64,000 nucleotides of DNA from Gottfriedia luciferensis. GTDB taxonomy: Bacteria; Bacillota; Bacilli; Bacillales; Bacillaceae_G. Location: assembly GCF_001712755.1 (NCBI RefSeq), contig NZ_MDKC01000009.1, positions 1 through 64,000 of the forward strand, written 5' to 3'. The notes beneath the pieces were generated by a model that ran no database searches, was not told the DNA's origin, and worked only from the letters and a program-made list of their open reading frames with translations. This document shows positions 1 through 8,847 of the stretch, one piece after another. The translations under genes and the position numbers were made by a program. How positions within the stretch are numbered: position 1 is the first letter of the stretch; each line of letters opens with the position of its first letter.

Positions 1-40
1 AATTAAATTACCAAATTTTCGTAAAAGGAGTAGAGTGATG

Positions 41-164
41 TTGATTTCCACTACAGGATGCTCGCTTTCCATGGGGCGAGACCTGAGCCTCCTCGGCAAG
101 CCTGCGGGGTCTCAGCCTTCCCGCTTATCCCATAGGAGTCGAGCACCCTTCCGTTCCAATCAAC
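41..164. repeat. Dispersed structured repeat, copy 1
   Basis: About 124 bp, nearly identical to 8848-8974. It is much more GC-rich than its surroundings, and its ends are inverted: TTGATT pairs with AATCAA, and TGCTCG with CGAGCA further in. Internally GAGACC can pair with GGTCTC. A short ORF runs through it, but the conserved inverted structure points to a nucleic-acid element rather than a protein gene. From memory, sequences of this type occur in many Bacillaceae intergenic regions; function unknown. Confidence 0.85.
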
Positions 165-494
165 TTTTTCATCAAAAAAAGTCTGCAATAGACCTTAATC
201 AAATAGCCTTTACTTAGAGTATCTTAACTGTTGTAAATTAAGTATCTTCTAGGTCAATAAAAATGGAACATTAATTAAACTAATCAATTCAATTTGTTTT
301 TCTTAAAATTAGTTCATAATATTTTAAACTTCTGAAAATGCCATTACTAGTGCTATTAGAATCATGAAATTACTCAAACAGATTAATATTTAAAACCATT
401 AATAGTCATCCAGAAAATGCTAATTTCATCTTTAATTAACTGTTCATTTAATCTCCGTTTTCCTTATTGACCATTTTATATTTCAACACACAGA
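165..494. other. AT-rich intergenic stretch, nothing recognised
   Basis: No ORF with a ribosome binding site, no strong inverted repeat and no RNA motif that I recognise between the repeat and the terminator of the leftward DUF975 gene. Confidence 0.6.
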
Positions 495-521
495 AAAGAC
501 GTTAAAAAAATTAACGTCTTT
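495..521 (-). terminator. Terminator of the DUF975 gene
   Basis: Perfect 11-bp arms (AAAGACGTTAA / TTAACGTCTTT) around a 5-nt loop, 14 bp beyond the stop codon of the leftward gene. Confidence 0.75.
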
Positions 522-534
522 AGTCTTAAGATTT

Positions 535-1221
535 TTAAATTGTTTCCTTTTTTTCTTCGTAGGCTTCTTTTACTTCTGCATAGAATTGAGCCTGAGTAGT
601 ATAAAAGTATGGTGCTACATAAAACAATGCAAGCCCAAAAGTGATGATGACTAATAGACCCCAACCGATGAATGAAAGTACTAATAAAAAGTATTTCCAT
701 TTATACCCATCCATCATTCTTCTACTTAATGTAATGGCATCAAGGGCATTCATTTCTGGATAATCTTTTAAAATATAGCCAACTTGTGAATAAGCAATCG
801 ATTTGATAATACCAGGAATGATTAATAAAAGCGTCCATAATACTGTAAATAAAGTTACTAAAAACCCAACTATTATTCCTCTTATAAATTGATGACCACT
901 TTTAAAATAGTAAAATAAGTCCGATATGCTTTTTTCCTCATCACGAATCAACTTTAAAAAGTAAACAAGTAATCCATAACCTAGTAATGTATTTATGATC
1001 GCAGATATAACTTCAATTACTGTAAGTACCCCACCTGGAATTAGTTCTTGTTGTTTTGAACTTGGAAATAAAGTTCCAGTGTAATGCTTATCTACTGGTG
1101 CATTAAGTAACATATAAATAAGTCCTTCTAAAATACCAAAAATTACTAACGTTAAAATCGCTTTTCCCCAATTACCGGATAAATGACTTTTAGCTGTTTT
1201 TTTAATTGACGAAATTCTCAT
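535..1221 (-). CDS. DUF975 family integral membrane protein
   Basis: A 228-residue protein with several hydrophobic segments: about residues 18-38, a stretch around 60-90, 110-135 and a long pair near 175-210. The N-terminus (MRISSIKKTAKSHLSGNWGK) is the typical opening of the DUF975 family, whose function is not established. The segment containing LSRRMMDGYKWKYFLL, between the last helices, also fits the family. It is a single gene with its own terminator and faces away from the repeat at the window start. The role is unknown; the fold assignment rests on overall pattern. Confidence 0.8.
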   Translation of the reverse strand: MRISSIKKTAKSHLSGNWGKAILTLVIFGILEGLIYMLLNAPVDKHYTGTLFPSSKQQELIPGGVLTVIEVISAIINTLLGYGLLVYFLKLIRDEEKSISDLFYYFKSGHQFIRGIIVGFLVTLFTVLWTLLLIIPGIIKSIAYSQVGYILKDYPEMNALDAITLSRRMMDGYKWKYFLLVLSFIGWGLLVIITFGLALFYVAPYFYTTQAQFYAEVKEAYEEKKETI

Positions 1222-1299
1222 CTACTCATCCTCTCAAAAAATGTCACTTTATTTTAACATGTTTATTACCATATTTTGAGATTTATTTTTAATTTTATT

Positions 1300-1845
1300 T
1301 TAATTTTTTTGTAATAATTGTAAATATTGGACTGCAAAACATGTTTTTGCATCATGGATTGAACCTTTTTTTAGTTCCTCTAGACACTCATCTAATGTTA
1401 ACTCAAACATTTCAACAAATTCATCTTCGTCTAACGCAGCACTATTTTCTAATTTCTTTAAACCTTTTGCTACATATATATGTATGTACTCATCTGCAAA
1501 CCCCGGTGAAGTATAAAAAGATTGGATATGCTCCCAATTTGCTGCTTCATATCCTGTCTCTTCTTCTAACTCTCGTTTAGCTGTTACAAGTGGCTCTTCG
1601 CCTTTTTCTAGTTTTCCTGCTGGAATTTCTAGAAGACTTCGTTCTAGCGCTTTTCGGTACTGCTCAACAAAAACAATTTTTCCTTCATTTGTAATTGGAA
1701 TAACAGCCACGGCGCCAGGATGCTTTACGATTTCACGCGTACTGGTATTTCCATTCGGTAATTCTACCTTTTGATGATAAAGAGATATAACTCTTCCTGT
1801 GAATACTTTTTCTTCTGCTAGTGTTTTTTCTTCAAATTTTTTCAT
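1300..1845 (-). CDS. nudF: ADP-ribose pyrophosphatase (Nudix hydrolase)
   Basis: Hydrolyses ADP-ribose to AMP and ribose 5-phosphate in the cytoplasm. The Nudix box G-x5-E-x7-REUxEE-x-GU is complete near residues 77-99 (GKLEKGEEP then AKRELEEETGY). The N-terminus with TREIVKHPGAVAVIPI is typical of NudF/YqkG. The reading frame is open from a GTG at 1857, but the ATG at 1845 is 9 nt after AAGGTG and is the better start, giving 181 residues. It is divergent from mciZ and yqkF, the same neighbours I recall in Bacillus subtilis. Confidence 0.9.
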   Translation of the reverse strand: MKKFEEKTLAEEKVFTGRVISLYHQKVELPNGNTSTREIVKHPGAVAVIPITNEGKIVFVEQYRKALERSLLEIPAGKLEKGEEPLVTAKRELEEETGYEAANWEHIQSFYTSPGFADEYIHIYVAKGLKKLENSAALDEDEFVEMFELTLDECLEELKKGSIHDAKTCFAVQYLQLLQKN

Positions 1846-1935
1846 TTTTTTCATCACCTTGTTCTATTTAATATGGTTGTCACATACATTTTATCATTTA
1901 TTTCATTTAAATACTTTCTGAAATGAGGTAGTCTG

Positions 1936-2085
1936 ATGAAAATGTGTATGACGGAAAATTCTGTTGTCCTCGTGGGCTCCAAAACAGAAATTTTAAAAAC
2001 CCTCGAAGTTATTAGTATGCAATATAAAACCGTTCAAGAATGGATTCAAAACTCAAATGGCAAGCTTCTCTATGTTGTAAAATAA
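1936..2085 (+). CDS. mciZ: MciZ, sporulation inhibitor of FtsZ assembly
   Basis: A 49-codon gene: ATG at 1936, GAGGTAG about 5 nt upstream, TAA at 2083. The product shares the MciZ pattern I remember from Bacillus subtilis (40 residues): a VVLVG strand, a central EI..KL helix and an aromatic/EWI ending (TVQEWIQNS here, YVKDWISKP there). MciZ binds the C-terminal domain of FtsZ in the mother cell and caps filaments. Position between nudF and yqkF matches the B. subtilis location as I recall it. This copy carries about 9 extra C-terminal residues. The expected sigma-E promoter is not obvious to me. Confidence 0.78.
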   Translation: MKMCMTENSVVLVGSKTEILKTLEVISMQYKTVQEWIQNSNGKLLYVVK

Positions 2086-2122
2086 TACTCTTTTCCCTAC
2101 AATTAAATTTGGAGGGATTTAT

Positions 2123-3031
2123 ATGAAAAAACGTAAGCTTGGTTCTACTTTATTAGAAATATCCGAAATTGGTTTAGGATGTATGTCTCTTGGGACAGAA
2201 GAAAATGAGGCGATTTCGACTATTCATGCCGCAATCGATGCTGGCATCAATTACTTTGATACTGCTGATTTATATGATTTTGGTAAAAATGAAGAAATCG
2301 TTGGAAAAGCTTTAAAAGGTCGTAGAGATCAAGTCGTTATTGCAACGAAAGTCGGAAACCGTTGGAATAATTCAAATGATAAATGGGATTGGGATCCATC
2401 GAGAGCATATATTAAAGAAGCTGTAAAAGACAGTTTACGCAGGCTAAATACAGATTATATCGATTATTATCAACTTCACGGTGGGACTATCGAGGATCAA
2501 TATGAAGAAACTATTTTTACTTTTGATGAACTAATAAAAGAAGGCTTAATTCGCCATTATGGAATTTCTTCAATTCGTCCGAATGTTATTAATCGATTTG
2601 TAAATCATTCATCTATACAAGGTGTTATGATGCAATATAATGTACTAGAGCGTAGGCCTGAAGAATTTTTTCCGCTTTTCGAAAAACATACTATTTCTGT
2701 CATTGCACGTGGTTCCGTGGCAAAAGGGCTATTAACTAGTAAATGGGAAAAGAAACTATCTAACAAGGGCTATATGTCTTATTCAGAACAAGAATGTAAT
2801 GATACAATCCACAAGCTTCTCGGGCTTCTCGATGAGAAACAATCCTTACATAGCTTAGCTTTACAATATGTTCTTTCTCATAAAGCAGTTTCATCATTAG
2901 CTGTTGGAGCTAGAAATAAAGAACAATTACTAGATAATATTAACGCTTACTTTGCAAAACCATTAAATTCACAACAAATCGCCCAAATAAAAGAAATTTC
3001 ACTTCTTACGAAATATGAAGAACATCGTTAA
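2123..3031 (+). CDS. yqkF: Aldo/keto reductase, YqkF-like
   Basis: A 302-residue (alpha/beta)8-barrel NAD(P)H oxidoreductase. The AKR signatures are present: GLGCMSLG near the N-terminus; the catalytic Asp and Tyr in FDTADLYDFGKNEEIVGKAL (about residues 45-64); Lys in VVIATKVG; and His in YYQLHG. The C-terminal SSLAVGARNKEQL is a cofactor-binding loop. The start has GGAGGGATTTAT before it. It follows mciZ by 37 bp in the same direction, so the two could be co-transcribed. The substrate is unknown. Orthology to YqkF rests on similarity plus the nudF-mciZ context. Confidence 0.82.
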   Translation: MKKRKLGSTLLEISEIGLGCMSLGTEENEAISTIHAAIDAGINYFDTADLYDFGKNEEIVGKALKGRRDQVVIATKVGNRWNNSNDKWDWDPSRAYIKEAVKDSLRRLNTDYIDYYQLHGGTIEDQYEETIFTFDELIKEGLIRHYGISSIRPNVINRFVNHSSIQGVMMQYNVLERRPEEFFPLFEKHTISVIARGSVAKGLLTSKWEKKLSNKGYMSYSEQECNDTIHKLLGLLDEKQSLHSLALQYVLSHKAVSSLAVGARNKEQLLDNINAYFAKPLNSQQIAQIKEISLLTKYEEHR

Positions 3032-3033
3032 GC

Positions 3034-3059
3034 CACTCCTTCCTTCCCTGGAAGGAGTG
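3034..3059. terminator. Bidirectional terminator between yqkF and grpB gene
   Basis: Perfect 10-bp arms CACTCCTTCC / GGAAGGAGTG with a 6-nt loop in the 28-bp gap between two converging genes. Confidence 0.7.
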
Positions 3060-3557
3060 TTATTTCTTCCATCTACTTGCTTTTCTATCGATTTCATCTA
3101 AAAATTCTTTTCGTCCTCTTTTATATTCTGATTTGTTTTCAGCAAGTTCTTTTTTTAATTTAATATATTCCATTGCTTGATCAGTATGCGCAATCATATA
3201 CTCCCTAAATGCAATATTTCGTTCAACAGCAGCATTTCCTTTTGCGTATACTTGAATATGAAAACTACAATTATCATCACATTTGATAAAAAATCTTCTG
3301 TCTTGATTAGATTGGTCCCCCAATTGTTCGTACCCTATTGTTTTTAGAACATCACTATACTCATCAAACTTTTTTAAGCATTTGACTACGATCATTAAGT
3401 CAATGATTGGCATCGCAAACATATTCGGAATTGAAGTACTCCCTATATGATAAATCGCTGCTTTCTCCGGTAATAATAGATCAATTGCCTTTTTTTCAGA
3501 CTGAAAATCATCTTCCCAGGAAGTACGATAAGGTACAATTTCAATATTCTTATTCAT
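3060..3557 (-). CDS. GrpB/UPF0157 family nucleotidyltransferase-fold protein
   Basis: A 165-residue cytoplasmic protein of the GrpB (UPF0157) family, which has a nucleotidyltransferase-like fold. The family signature is near residues 38-55: IYHIGSTSIPNM, then PIIDLMIVV, i.e. GS-x-S/A plus the D-x-M/L strand. Later FREYMIAH and the Lys-rich C-terminal helix (KSEYKRGRKEF) are also usual. Some members are fused to dephospho-CoA kinase, but the activity of the free-standing form is not known to me. It stands alone and converges on yqkF. Confidence 0.85.
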   Translation of the reverse strand: MNKNIEIVPYRTSWEDDFQSEKKAIDLLLPEKAAIYHIGSTSIPNMFAMPIIDLMIVVKCLKKFDEYSDVLKTIGYEQLGDQSNQDRRFFIKCDDNCSFHIQVYAKGNAAVERNIAFREYMIAHTDQAMEYIKLKKELAENKSEYKRGRKEFLDEIDRKASRWKK

Positions 3558-3598
3558 CTGTTTCCACCTACACTTTTTTCATTTACTTCCTTTTATAG

Positions 3599-3864
3599 CA
3601 TTCGTTAAAGGACACTTAATTATTGAAAAAATTAATTAGTGAAGTAAGCGCATAAAAAAAGATTTGATGACTTTTTACCTATCTCCCAATCCCTAGAATT
3701 AAGCTATTTCAAATTATATAACCTAATCCCTTTTTCCTTTGTCATACTTAAAAAATGTTCAAAAATCATAATTTAATACTAAATTAAATTTTGGTTAAAA
3801 TACTCACAATTTCTTCTTTAATTGGTTCCTTTGAATTATAATTATTTTAGTTACTAAGATATTT
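3599..3864. other. Intergenic region upstream of marR
   Basis: AT-rich, with no ORF with a start signal. Only the distal part next to marR carries a recognisable operator-like palindrome, listed separately. Confidence 0.5.
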
Positions 3865-3877
3865 AGTTACGTTAACT
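3865..3877. promoter_or_regulatory. Candidate MarR operator
   Basis: AGTTACGTTAACT has perfect 5-bp arms (AGTTA / TAACT) and lies 36 bp before the marR start. A related half element, TTAGTTACTAAG, is about 17 bp upstream. Palindromes here usually bind the adjacent MarR dimer; this is inferred from position. Confidence 0.45.
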
Positions 3878-3912
3878 TTTTAGTACTTCCTATATTTTAA
3901 GGAGAGAATGAA

Positions 3913-4389
3913 ATGTCAGAAAACCCAATCATTCGAAGTGAATTTATTCCATCTCTAATAATGGAATTTAGAAAATTTAGCACTTCTATCGTTCTTTTTA
4001 ACGAAGGGCTTGCCTCAAACCTTCATTTAAATGCGACTGATTTACGATGTCGAGAGTTACTTTGCCATACTGGTCCGATTACAGCTGGAAAGTTATCTCA
4101 ATTAACACATCTTTCTACTGGTGCTATAACAGGCGTTATTGATCGACTTGAAAAAGTCAACTTTGTTGAACGTATTCAAGATCCGAATGACCGTAGACGA
4201 GTAATAATTAAACCTGTATATGAACGTGATGATGAATTATCAGAGCTTTTTAAACCATTATCTGACTCTCTTTCTAATATTTTTAATCAGTATGATGACA
4301 AAGAGTTAACATTATTATTTAAATTTTGGAATGATATAAATGAATTGATTCCAAAAGAGACTAAAGCATTAAATAAGGGGGAAACTTAA
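3913..4389 (+). CDS. MarR family transcriptional regulator
   Basis: A 158-residue winged-helix regulator. The DNA-binding core is at about residues 40-105: a recognition region with HLSTGAITGVIDRLEK and the wing with RIQDPNDRRRVIIKP, which is the classic MarR D-x-R-D-x-R-R pattern. N- and C-terminal helices form the dimer interface. The stop codon overlaps the start of the efflux pump gene by one base (TAATG). It therefore almost certainly controls that pump, probably as a repressor relieved by a toxic small molecule. The ligand cannot be inferred. Confidence 0.9.
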   Translation: MSENPIIRSEFIPSLIMEFRKFSTSIVLFNEGLASNLHLNATDLRCRELLCHTGPITAGKLSQLTHLSTGAITGVIDRLEKVNFVERIQDPNDRRRVIIKPVYERDDELSELFKPLSDSLSNIFNQYDDKELTLLFKFWNDINELIPKETKALNKGET

Positions 4390-5906
4390 TGGTTTCAAAA
4401 GACAGCAAGGTTGGCTTTGTCGTAGCAGGTCTATTATTAGGAATGCTAATGGCAGCTATGGATAATACAATTGTTTCAGCTTCGATGCCGACAATTGTTG
4501 GAGAACTAGGTGGTTTAGATCAATTCATTTGGGTAACCTCTGCATATTTGGTTGCTACTATGGCAAGTATGCCGATATTTGGTAAGTTATCAGATATGTA
4601 TGGACGTAAACGATTTTATTTATTAGGACTTATCATTTTCTTAATTGGTTCTGCATTATGTGGAACAGCAAATAGTATTGTTCAATTAAGTGTTTATCGT
4701 GCGATTCAAGGAATTGGTGGAGGCTCACTAATGCCAATTGCATTTACTATTATTTTCGATATTTTCCCACCTGAAAAACGAGGAAAAATGACTGGTTTAT
4801 TTGGTGCAGTTTTTGGTCTTTCTAGTGTATTTGGACCACTTTTAGGAGCATATATTACTGATCAAATTGATTGGCGTTGGATTTTCTATATCAACTTACC
4901 TTTAGGTATTATTTCTTTATATTTAATTTCTCAGTTTTATAAAGAAAATCTACACCTTAGAAAACTTAAAATCGACTGGTTTGGTGCAATTACACTTGTC
5001 GGCTCTGTTGTCAGTTTAATGTTTGCACTTGAACTTGGTGGAAATGAATACGATTGGAATTCTGGTCCAATTATTTCCTTATTTGCAATCTTTGCAGTAT
5101 TGTTTATCGCATTTATTCTAATTGAAAGAAAAGTTGAAGAGCCAATTATTTCATTTAGCTTATTTAAAAAGCAGCTATTTGCGGCAACTCAAGGTGTTGC
5201 ATTTTTCTACGGTTCTGCTTTTATTATTACGACTGTATTAATCCCACTTTTTGTTCAATCAGTTTACGGTGGTACAGCTACAAATTCTGGTATCATTCTT
5301 ATTCCGATGATGCTTGGTTCTGTTGTAGGTAGTCAGGTAGCAGGACAATCGGTACGTAAATTTAGTTATAGAAGCATTATGTTAGTTTCAGTTGTTTTAT
5401 TCTTTATTGGAATGTATTTATTAAGCACATTAGACACTAACACAGCTCGATCAACCGTAACGTTTTACATGATTATCGCTGGTCTTGGAATGGGTTGCTC
5501 ATTCTCACTTTTAAGCATGGCAACTCAACACAAAATTGAACCTCAAAAACGAGGCATCGCTACATCAACAAATACTTTCTTTAGAACATTAGGTATGACA
5601 ATTGGTGTTACTATTTTTGGTACAATTCAAAACCACGTATTTAAAAACAAAGTAAGTGATTTACTTGGTAATTTAGGTGCATTTGGCGGAAAAGTTGATT
5701 CACGTGCATTATTATCCGCTGATGCAAGAGCTAAAATTCCACCTGAAGTACTTCATAAAATCTCGGAAGCAATGGCCCATTCTGTTGCGACTACTTTTAA
5801 ATGGACACTAATTCCGATTACTTTAGGTTTTATCGCGATTATCTTAATGGGTAAAGAAAAGTTAACCTTTGAAGTAAAAGAAAATAGAGCGAAAAAAGCT
5901 CAATAA
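4389..5906 (+). CDS. DHA2 (EmrB/QacA) family MFS drug efflux transporter
   Basis: A 505-residue, 14-helix proton antiporter of the major facilitator superfamily. Helix 1 contains MAAMDNTIVSASMPTIVG (motif D1 of DHA2). The loop 2-3 motif is GKLSDMYGRKRFYL, and motif C appears as GLSSVFGPLLGAY in helix 5. The gene overlaps marR by one base, so the two are translationally coupled and form a regulated efflux cassette, likely for hydrophobic or cationic drugs. A close paralogue lies at the right end of the window. Substrate unknown. Confidence 0.9.
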   Translation: MVSKDSKVGFVVAGLLLGMLMAAMDNTIVSASMPTIVGELGGLDQFIWVTSAYLVATMASMPIFGKLSDMYGRKRFYLLGLIIFLIGSALCGTANSIVQLSVYRAIQGIGGGSLMPIAFTIIFDIFPPEKRGKMTGLFGAVFGLSSVFGPLLGAYITDQIDWRWIFYINLPLGIISLYLISQFYKENLHLRKLKIDWFGAITLVGSVVSLMFALELGGNEYDWNSGPIISLFAIFAVLFIAFILIERKVEEPIISFSLFKKQLFAATQGVAFFYGSAFIITTVLIPLFVQSVYGGTATNSGIILIPMMLGSVVGSQVAGQSVRKFSYRSIMLVSVVLFFIGMYLLSTLDTNTARSTVTFYMIIAGLGMGCSFSLLSMATQHKIEPQKRGIATSTNTFFRTLGMTIGVTIFGTIQNHVFKNKVSDLLGNLGAFGGKVDSRALLSADARAKIPPEVLHKISEAMAHSVATTFKWTLIPITLGFIAIILMGKEKLTFEVKENRAKKAQ

Positions 5907-5911
5907 AAATA

Positions 5912-5943
5912 AAGCCAAATCCGATCTAAGATGGATTTGGCTT
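5912..5943 (+). terminator. Terminator of the marR-MFS operon
   Basis: 11-bp perfect stem AAGCCAAATCC / GGATTTGGCTT followed by ATTTTTT. Confidence 0.9.
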
Positions 5944-6081
5944 ATTTTTTCATCTGAAAAACTAATTATTTTTACATTTTTCAACATTTATTTACTTTTT
6001 TTTATTATTTTAATCATTTGAACTTTAAATTCGTCATCTATTCTTATAGAGTAATAGATTTATATGAGGAGATGATTAAAA

Positions 6082-7161
6082 TTGAATGGGAAAAAGTTAA
6101 TTTTAACAGCAATGACATCACTATTGGTATATTCAGGAGTTAGCCAAGTTTCAGCACAAACAACTACTGCGAATCAGAATACGTTTAAGCCATTTGGTCC
6201 AAAAGGATTTGACCTTCAAGCACACCGTGGAGGACTAGGGCTTACAGTTGAGTCAACTTTAGCTTCATTCTCTCATGCACTTGAACTAGGCGTAAGTACA
6301 CTTGAGCTTGACGTACAAATAACAGAGGATCATCAAGCTGTTATTACGCACGACCGTAAGATTACAGGTACAAAATGCTCTGACACGAAACCAGCGTTCG
6401 TTGGTGATTCGGAGTACCCATACGTTGGAAAATACATAAAAGATTTAACGCTTACTCAAGTAAGAACCCTCGATTGTGGTTCAAAAGGTCTACCCCAATT
6501 CCCTGGTCAGCAACTAAGTCCTGGTGCTAGTATGCCACTATTAACCGAGGTATTTGATCTTGTAAAGAAATATAAAGCTAAAAAAGTGTGGATGAATATC
6601 GAAACGAAAGTTGAAGCTGGAGCACCAGAACAAACAGCTCCTCGCGAGGAATTCGTTCAAATCGTTGCCAAACAAGTACGTGAAGCTGGGATGTTGAACC
6701 AAGTGTCAATTCAAAGCTTTGACTGGGGTTCGCTCAAACTTATGCATGAAGTTGAACCACGATTGCCTCTTGTTGCGCTAACGAACGGACCAGAATTTCT
6801 ACAACCTGGCAAACCTGGTAAATCACCTTGGTTAGGTGGAATCGATATTGATGATTTTAATGGAAATCTTGTTACTGCGGCTCATTCATTAGGTGTAGAT
6901 GCAATATCTCCAGTCCATGGGTTCCCACAGGATGGCAAAATTACTGATGCGAACTACACGCCTTATATTACTAAAAGTATGGTTGAAGAAGCTCATCAGT
7001 ACGGGATGAAGGTCATTCCATGGACAGTTGATGACCAACCAACTATGCAAAAGCTTATTGATGATGGTGTTGATGGAATCATAACCGATTACCCTGACCG
7101 ACTACGTGATGTGATGAATCAGAATCATTTTAAGTTACCTAAAAGCTACTCTGCAAAGTAA
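6082..7161 (+). CDS. Secreted glycerophosphodiester phosphodiesterase
   Basis: Splits glycerophosphodiesters to glycerol 3-phosphate and an alcohol outside the cell. It is a 359-residue protein with an N-terminal signal peptide (cleavage probably after VSA near residue 25). The GDPD TIM barrel follows: HRGG at 48-51, the metal-binding E-x-D of LELDVQ at 75-77, H90-D91, and the closing motifs IPWTVDD and DGIITDYPDRL. The start is TTG, because an in-frame stop lies just upstream and AGGAG sits about 11 nt before it. Divergence from the usual P-E-N-T motif (here VEST) is noteworthy. It is monocistronic. GlpQ is the nearest named family. Confidence 0.88.
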   Translation: MNGKKLILTAMTSLLVYSGVSQVSAQTTTANQNTFKPFGPKGFDLQAHRGGLGLTVESTLASFSHALELGVSTLELDVQITEDHQAVITHDRKITGTKCSDTKPAFVGDSEYPYVGKYIKDLTLTQVRTLDCGSKGLPQFPGQQLSPGASMPLLTEVFDLVKKYKAKKVWMNIETKVEAGAPEQTAPREEFVQIVAKQVREAGMLNQVSIQSFDWGSLKLMHEVEPRLPLVALTNGPEFLQPGKPGKSPWLGGIDIDDFNGNLVTAAHSLGVDAISPVHGFPQDGKITDANYTPYITKSMVEEAHQYGMKVIPWTVDDQPTMQKLIDDGVDGIITDYPDRLRDVMNQNHFKLPKSYSAK

Positions 7162-7249
7162 TTCATAAATTTAATTTCAGTCTTTTATTCTCTCATTATA
7201 TAATTTTTTAAAATTATTGCTTTGTTAAATTTAAATATTGATTTTTGAA

Positions 7250-7279
7250 AAAAGGGTGTCTATTTAGGCACCTTTTTTT
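7250..7279 (+). terminator. Terminator after glycerophosphodiesterase gene
   Basis: AAAAAGGGTG and CACCTTTTTTT form a short hairpin followed by a T-run, 90 bp after the stop. Confidence 0.6.
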
Positions 7280-7381
7280 ATTAGAAGATAAATATATTTC
7301 CTACTCTCTATTTGTTTTCTATGAATTTTAATTTTATATCCTTTTTTTTGAAAAAATTTATTTTTTAGTTTAGAGATTTCA

Positions 7382-7424
7382 TGTGATTTAAGTCACAAAC
7401 AATGATTATTCCCCCCCTTATAAT
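7382..7424 (+). promoter_or_regulatory. Fnr-activated promoter of hcp
   Basis: A perfect Fnr box TGTGA-TTTAAG-TCACA lies at 7382-7397, and a consensus -10 TATAAT at 7419-7424. The box centre is 32 bp from the -10 centre, placing it near -41.5, the class II activation position. No good -35 is present, as expected for an activator-dependent promoter. Confidence 0.85.
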
Positions 7425-7456
7425 GAAGTTAGTAAAAATTGTTAGGGGGATGAAGG

Positions 7457-8746
7457 ATGTTTTGTAACCAATGTGAACAAACTCCGGTTGGTGGTTGTAA
7501 AATTGTAGGTGTATGTGGAAAAGATGAAACAATTGCAAGTTTACAAGATACGATGGTTTATGGGTTAAAGGGAATTGCAGCTTATCGAACACATGCAGCT
7601 CAATTAGGGTATACTGATCCATTTGTGGACCAAGTAACACATGAAGCTCTTTATATGACTTTAACAAATTCAAATTTTAATTTACAAGAACACATAGATA
7701 TGGCTATGAAGGTAGGTAAAGCTGCAATTCGTGTAATGGAGCTTTTAGATGAAGCTCATATAAAACATTTTGGAATTCCTGAACCTGTACAAGTTTCTTC
7801 TAATAAAATTGAAGGAAAATGCATTGTTGTTACTGGTCACAATTTATTTGCATTAGAAGAATTGTTAAAACAAACAGAAGGTAAAGGGATAAATATTTAC
7901 ACTCACTCTGAAATGCTACCAGCTCACGGTTATCCTGAATTGAAAAAATATCCACATTTAAAGGGTAACATTGGAAAAGCATGGTTTGATCAACGTCGTT
8001 TATTTGAAAAATTCCCAGGAGCAATTTTAGCAACCACGAACTGTGTGATGCCAATAAAAGGTAGTTATGCAGATCGCTTCTTCTCATATGAAGTGGCGGG
8101 ATTAGAAGGAGTAACAAAGATTATAGAGGAAGATTTTTCACCATTAATTCAACGTGCTTTAGAACTACCAGCAGCAAATATCGAATCAGAAGAAGTAATG
8201 ACTACTGGATATCATCATGAAACAGTTTTATCGATTGCGCCTGAAATTGTAGAAGCTGTAAAAAACGGGAAAATTCAACGCTTCTTTGTTGTAGCAGGTT
8301 GTGATGCCCCAGGAAAAGGTGGAGAATATTATCGTGAACTTGTAACTTCTTTACCGAATGATACAGTGGTTTTAACAACATCTTGCGGTAAATTTCGCTT
8401 TAATGATGTAGACTACGGTACTGTATATGGTACAAATATTCCTAGATTTATAGATTTAGGGCAATGCAATAATTCAGTTTCAACAATTAAAATTGCGGCT
8501 GCATTAGCAGAAAGTTTTAATTGTAGTGTCAATGAATTGCCAGTAAGTATTATACTTTCTTGGTTCGAGCAAAAAGCCGTGGCCATATTATTAGGGTTAT
8601 TTAGCCTTGGAATCCAAGATATTCGAATTGGACCAAAAGCACCTGACTTTATCAATGAGGGAGTATTGAATGTATTAGTTGATACATTTGGTTTAAAATT
8701 AATTACAAATGCTCAAGACGATTTGGAAACAATATTACAAGGATAA
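7457..8746 (+). CDS. hcp: Hybrid cluster protein (hydroxylamine/NO reductase), short form
   Basis: An iron-sulfur protein reducing nitric oxide or hydroxylamine during nitrosative stress in low oxygen. Its N-terminal cysteines are C3, C6, C14 and C20 (C-x2-C-x7-C-x5-C), ligating the cubane cluster. Hybrid-cluster ligands appear later in TTNCVMP, VAGCDAPGKGGEYY, TTSCGKFRF and DLGQCNN. At 429 residues it is about 120 shorter than the E. coli type; the helical domain after the N-terminal cysteines is reduced, as in class III Hcp. AGGGGG precedes the ATG by 7 nt. A perfect Fnr box drives it, and the fnr gene is 2 kb away. No hcr reductase is adjacent. Confidence 0.92.
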   Translation: MFCNQCEQTPVGGCKIVGVCGKDETIASLQDTMVYGLKGIAAYRTHAAQLGYTDPFVDQVTHEALYMTLTNSNFNLQEHIDMAMKVGKAAIRVMELLDEAHIKHFGIPEPVQVSSNKIEGKCIVVTGHNLFALEELLKQTEGKGINIYTHSEMLPAHGYPELKKYPHLKGNIGKAWFDQRRLFEKFPGAILATTNCVMPIKGSYADRFFSYEVAGLEGVTKIIEEDFSPLIQRALELPAANIESEEVMTTGYHHETVLSIAPEIVEAVKNGKIQRFFVVAGCDAPGKGGEYYRELVTSLPNDTVVLTTSCGKFRFNDVDYGTVYGTNIPRFIDLGQCNNSVSTIKIAAALAESFNCSVNELPVSIILSWFEQKAVAILLGLFSLGIQDIRIGPKAPDFINEGVLNVLVDTFGLKLITNAQDDLETILQG

Positions 8747-8763
8747 TAGCCTGAATGAACAAG

Positions 8764-8787
8764 GAACTTCTCTTCAATGAGAAGTTC
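8764..8787 (+). terminator. hcp terminator
   Basis: GAACTTCTC / GAGAAGTTC 9-bp stem followed by TTTCTGTT, 18 bp past the stop codon. Confidence 0.75.
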
Positions 8788-8847
8788 TTTCTGTTGAAAA
8801 AGGAAGTTGTCAATTAATTTTATCACTGATAAATAAGTTGTGTGGTA

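Noticed and set aside
35-217. 60-codon ORF across repeat copy 1 and the similar one at 8838-9020
   Set aside because: Coding potential comes from the GC-rich repeat; the inverted structure, not the protein, is conserved and there is no good ribosome binding site for a gene there.
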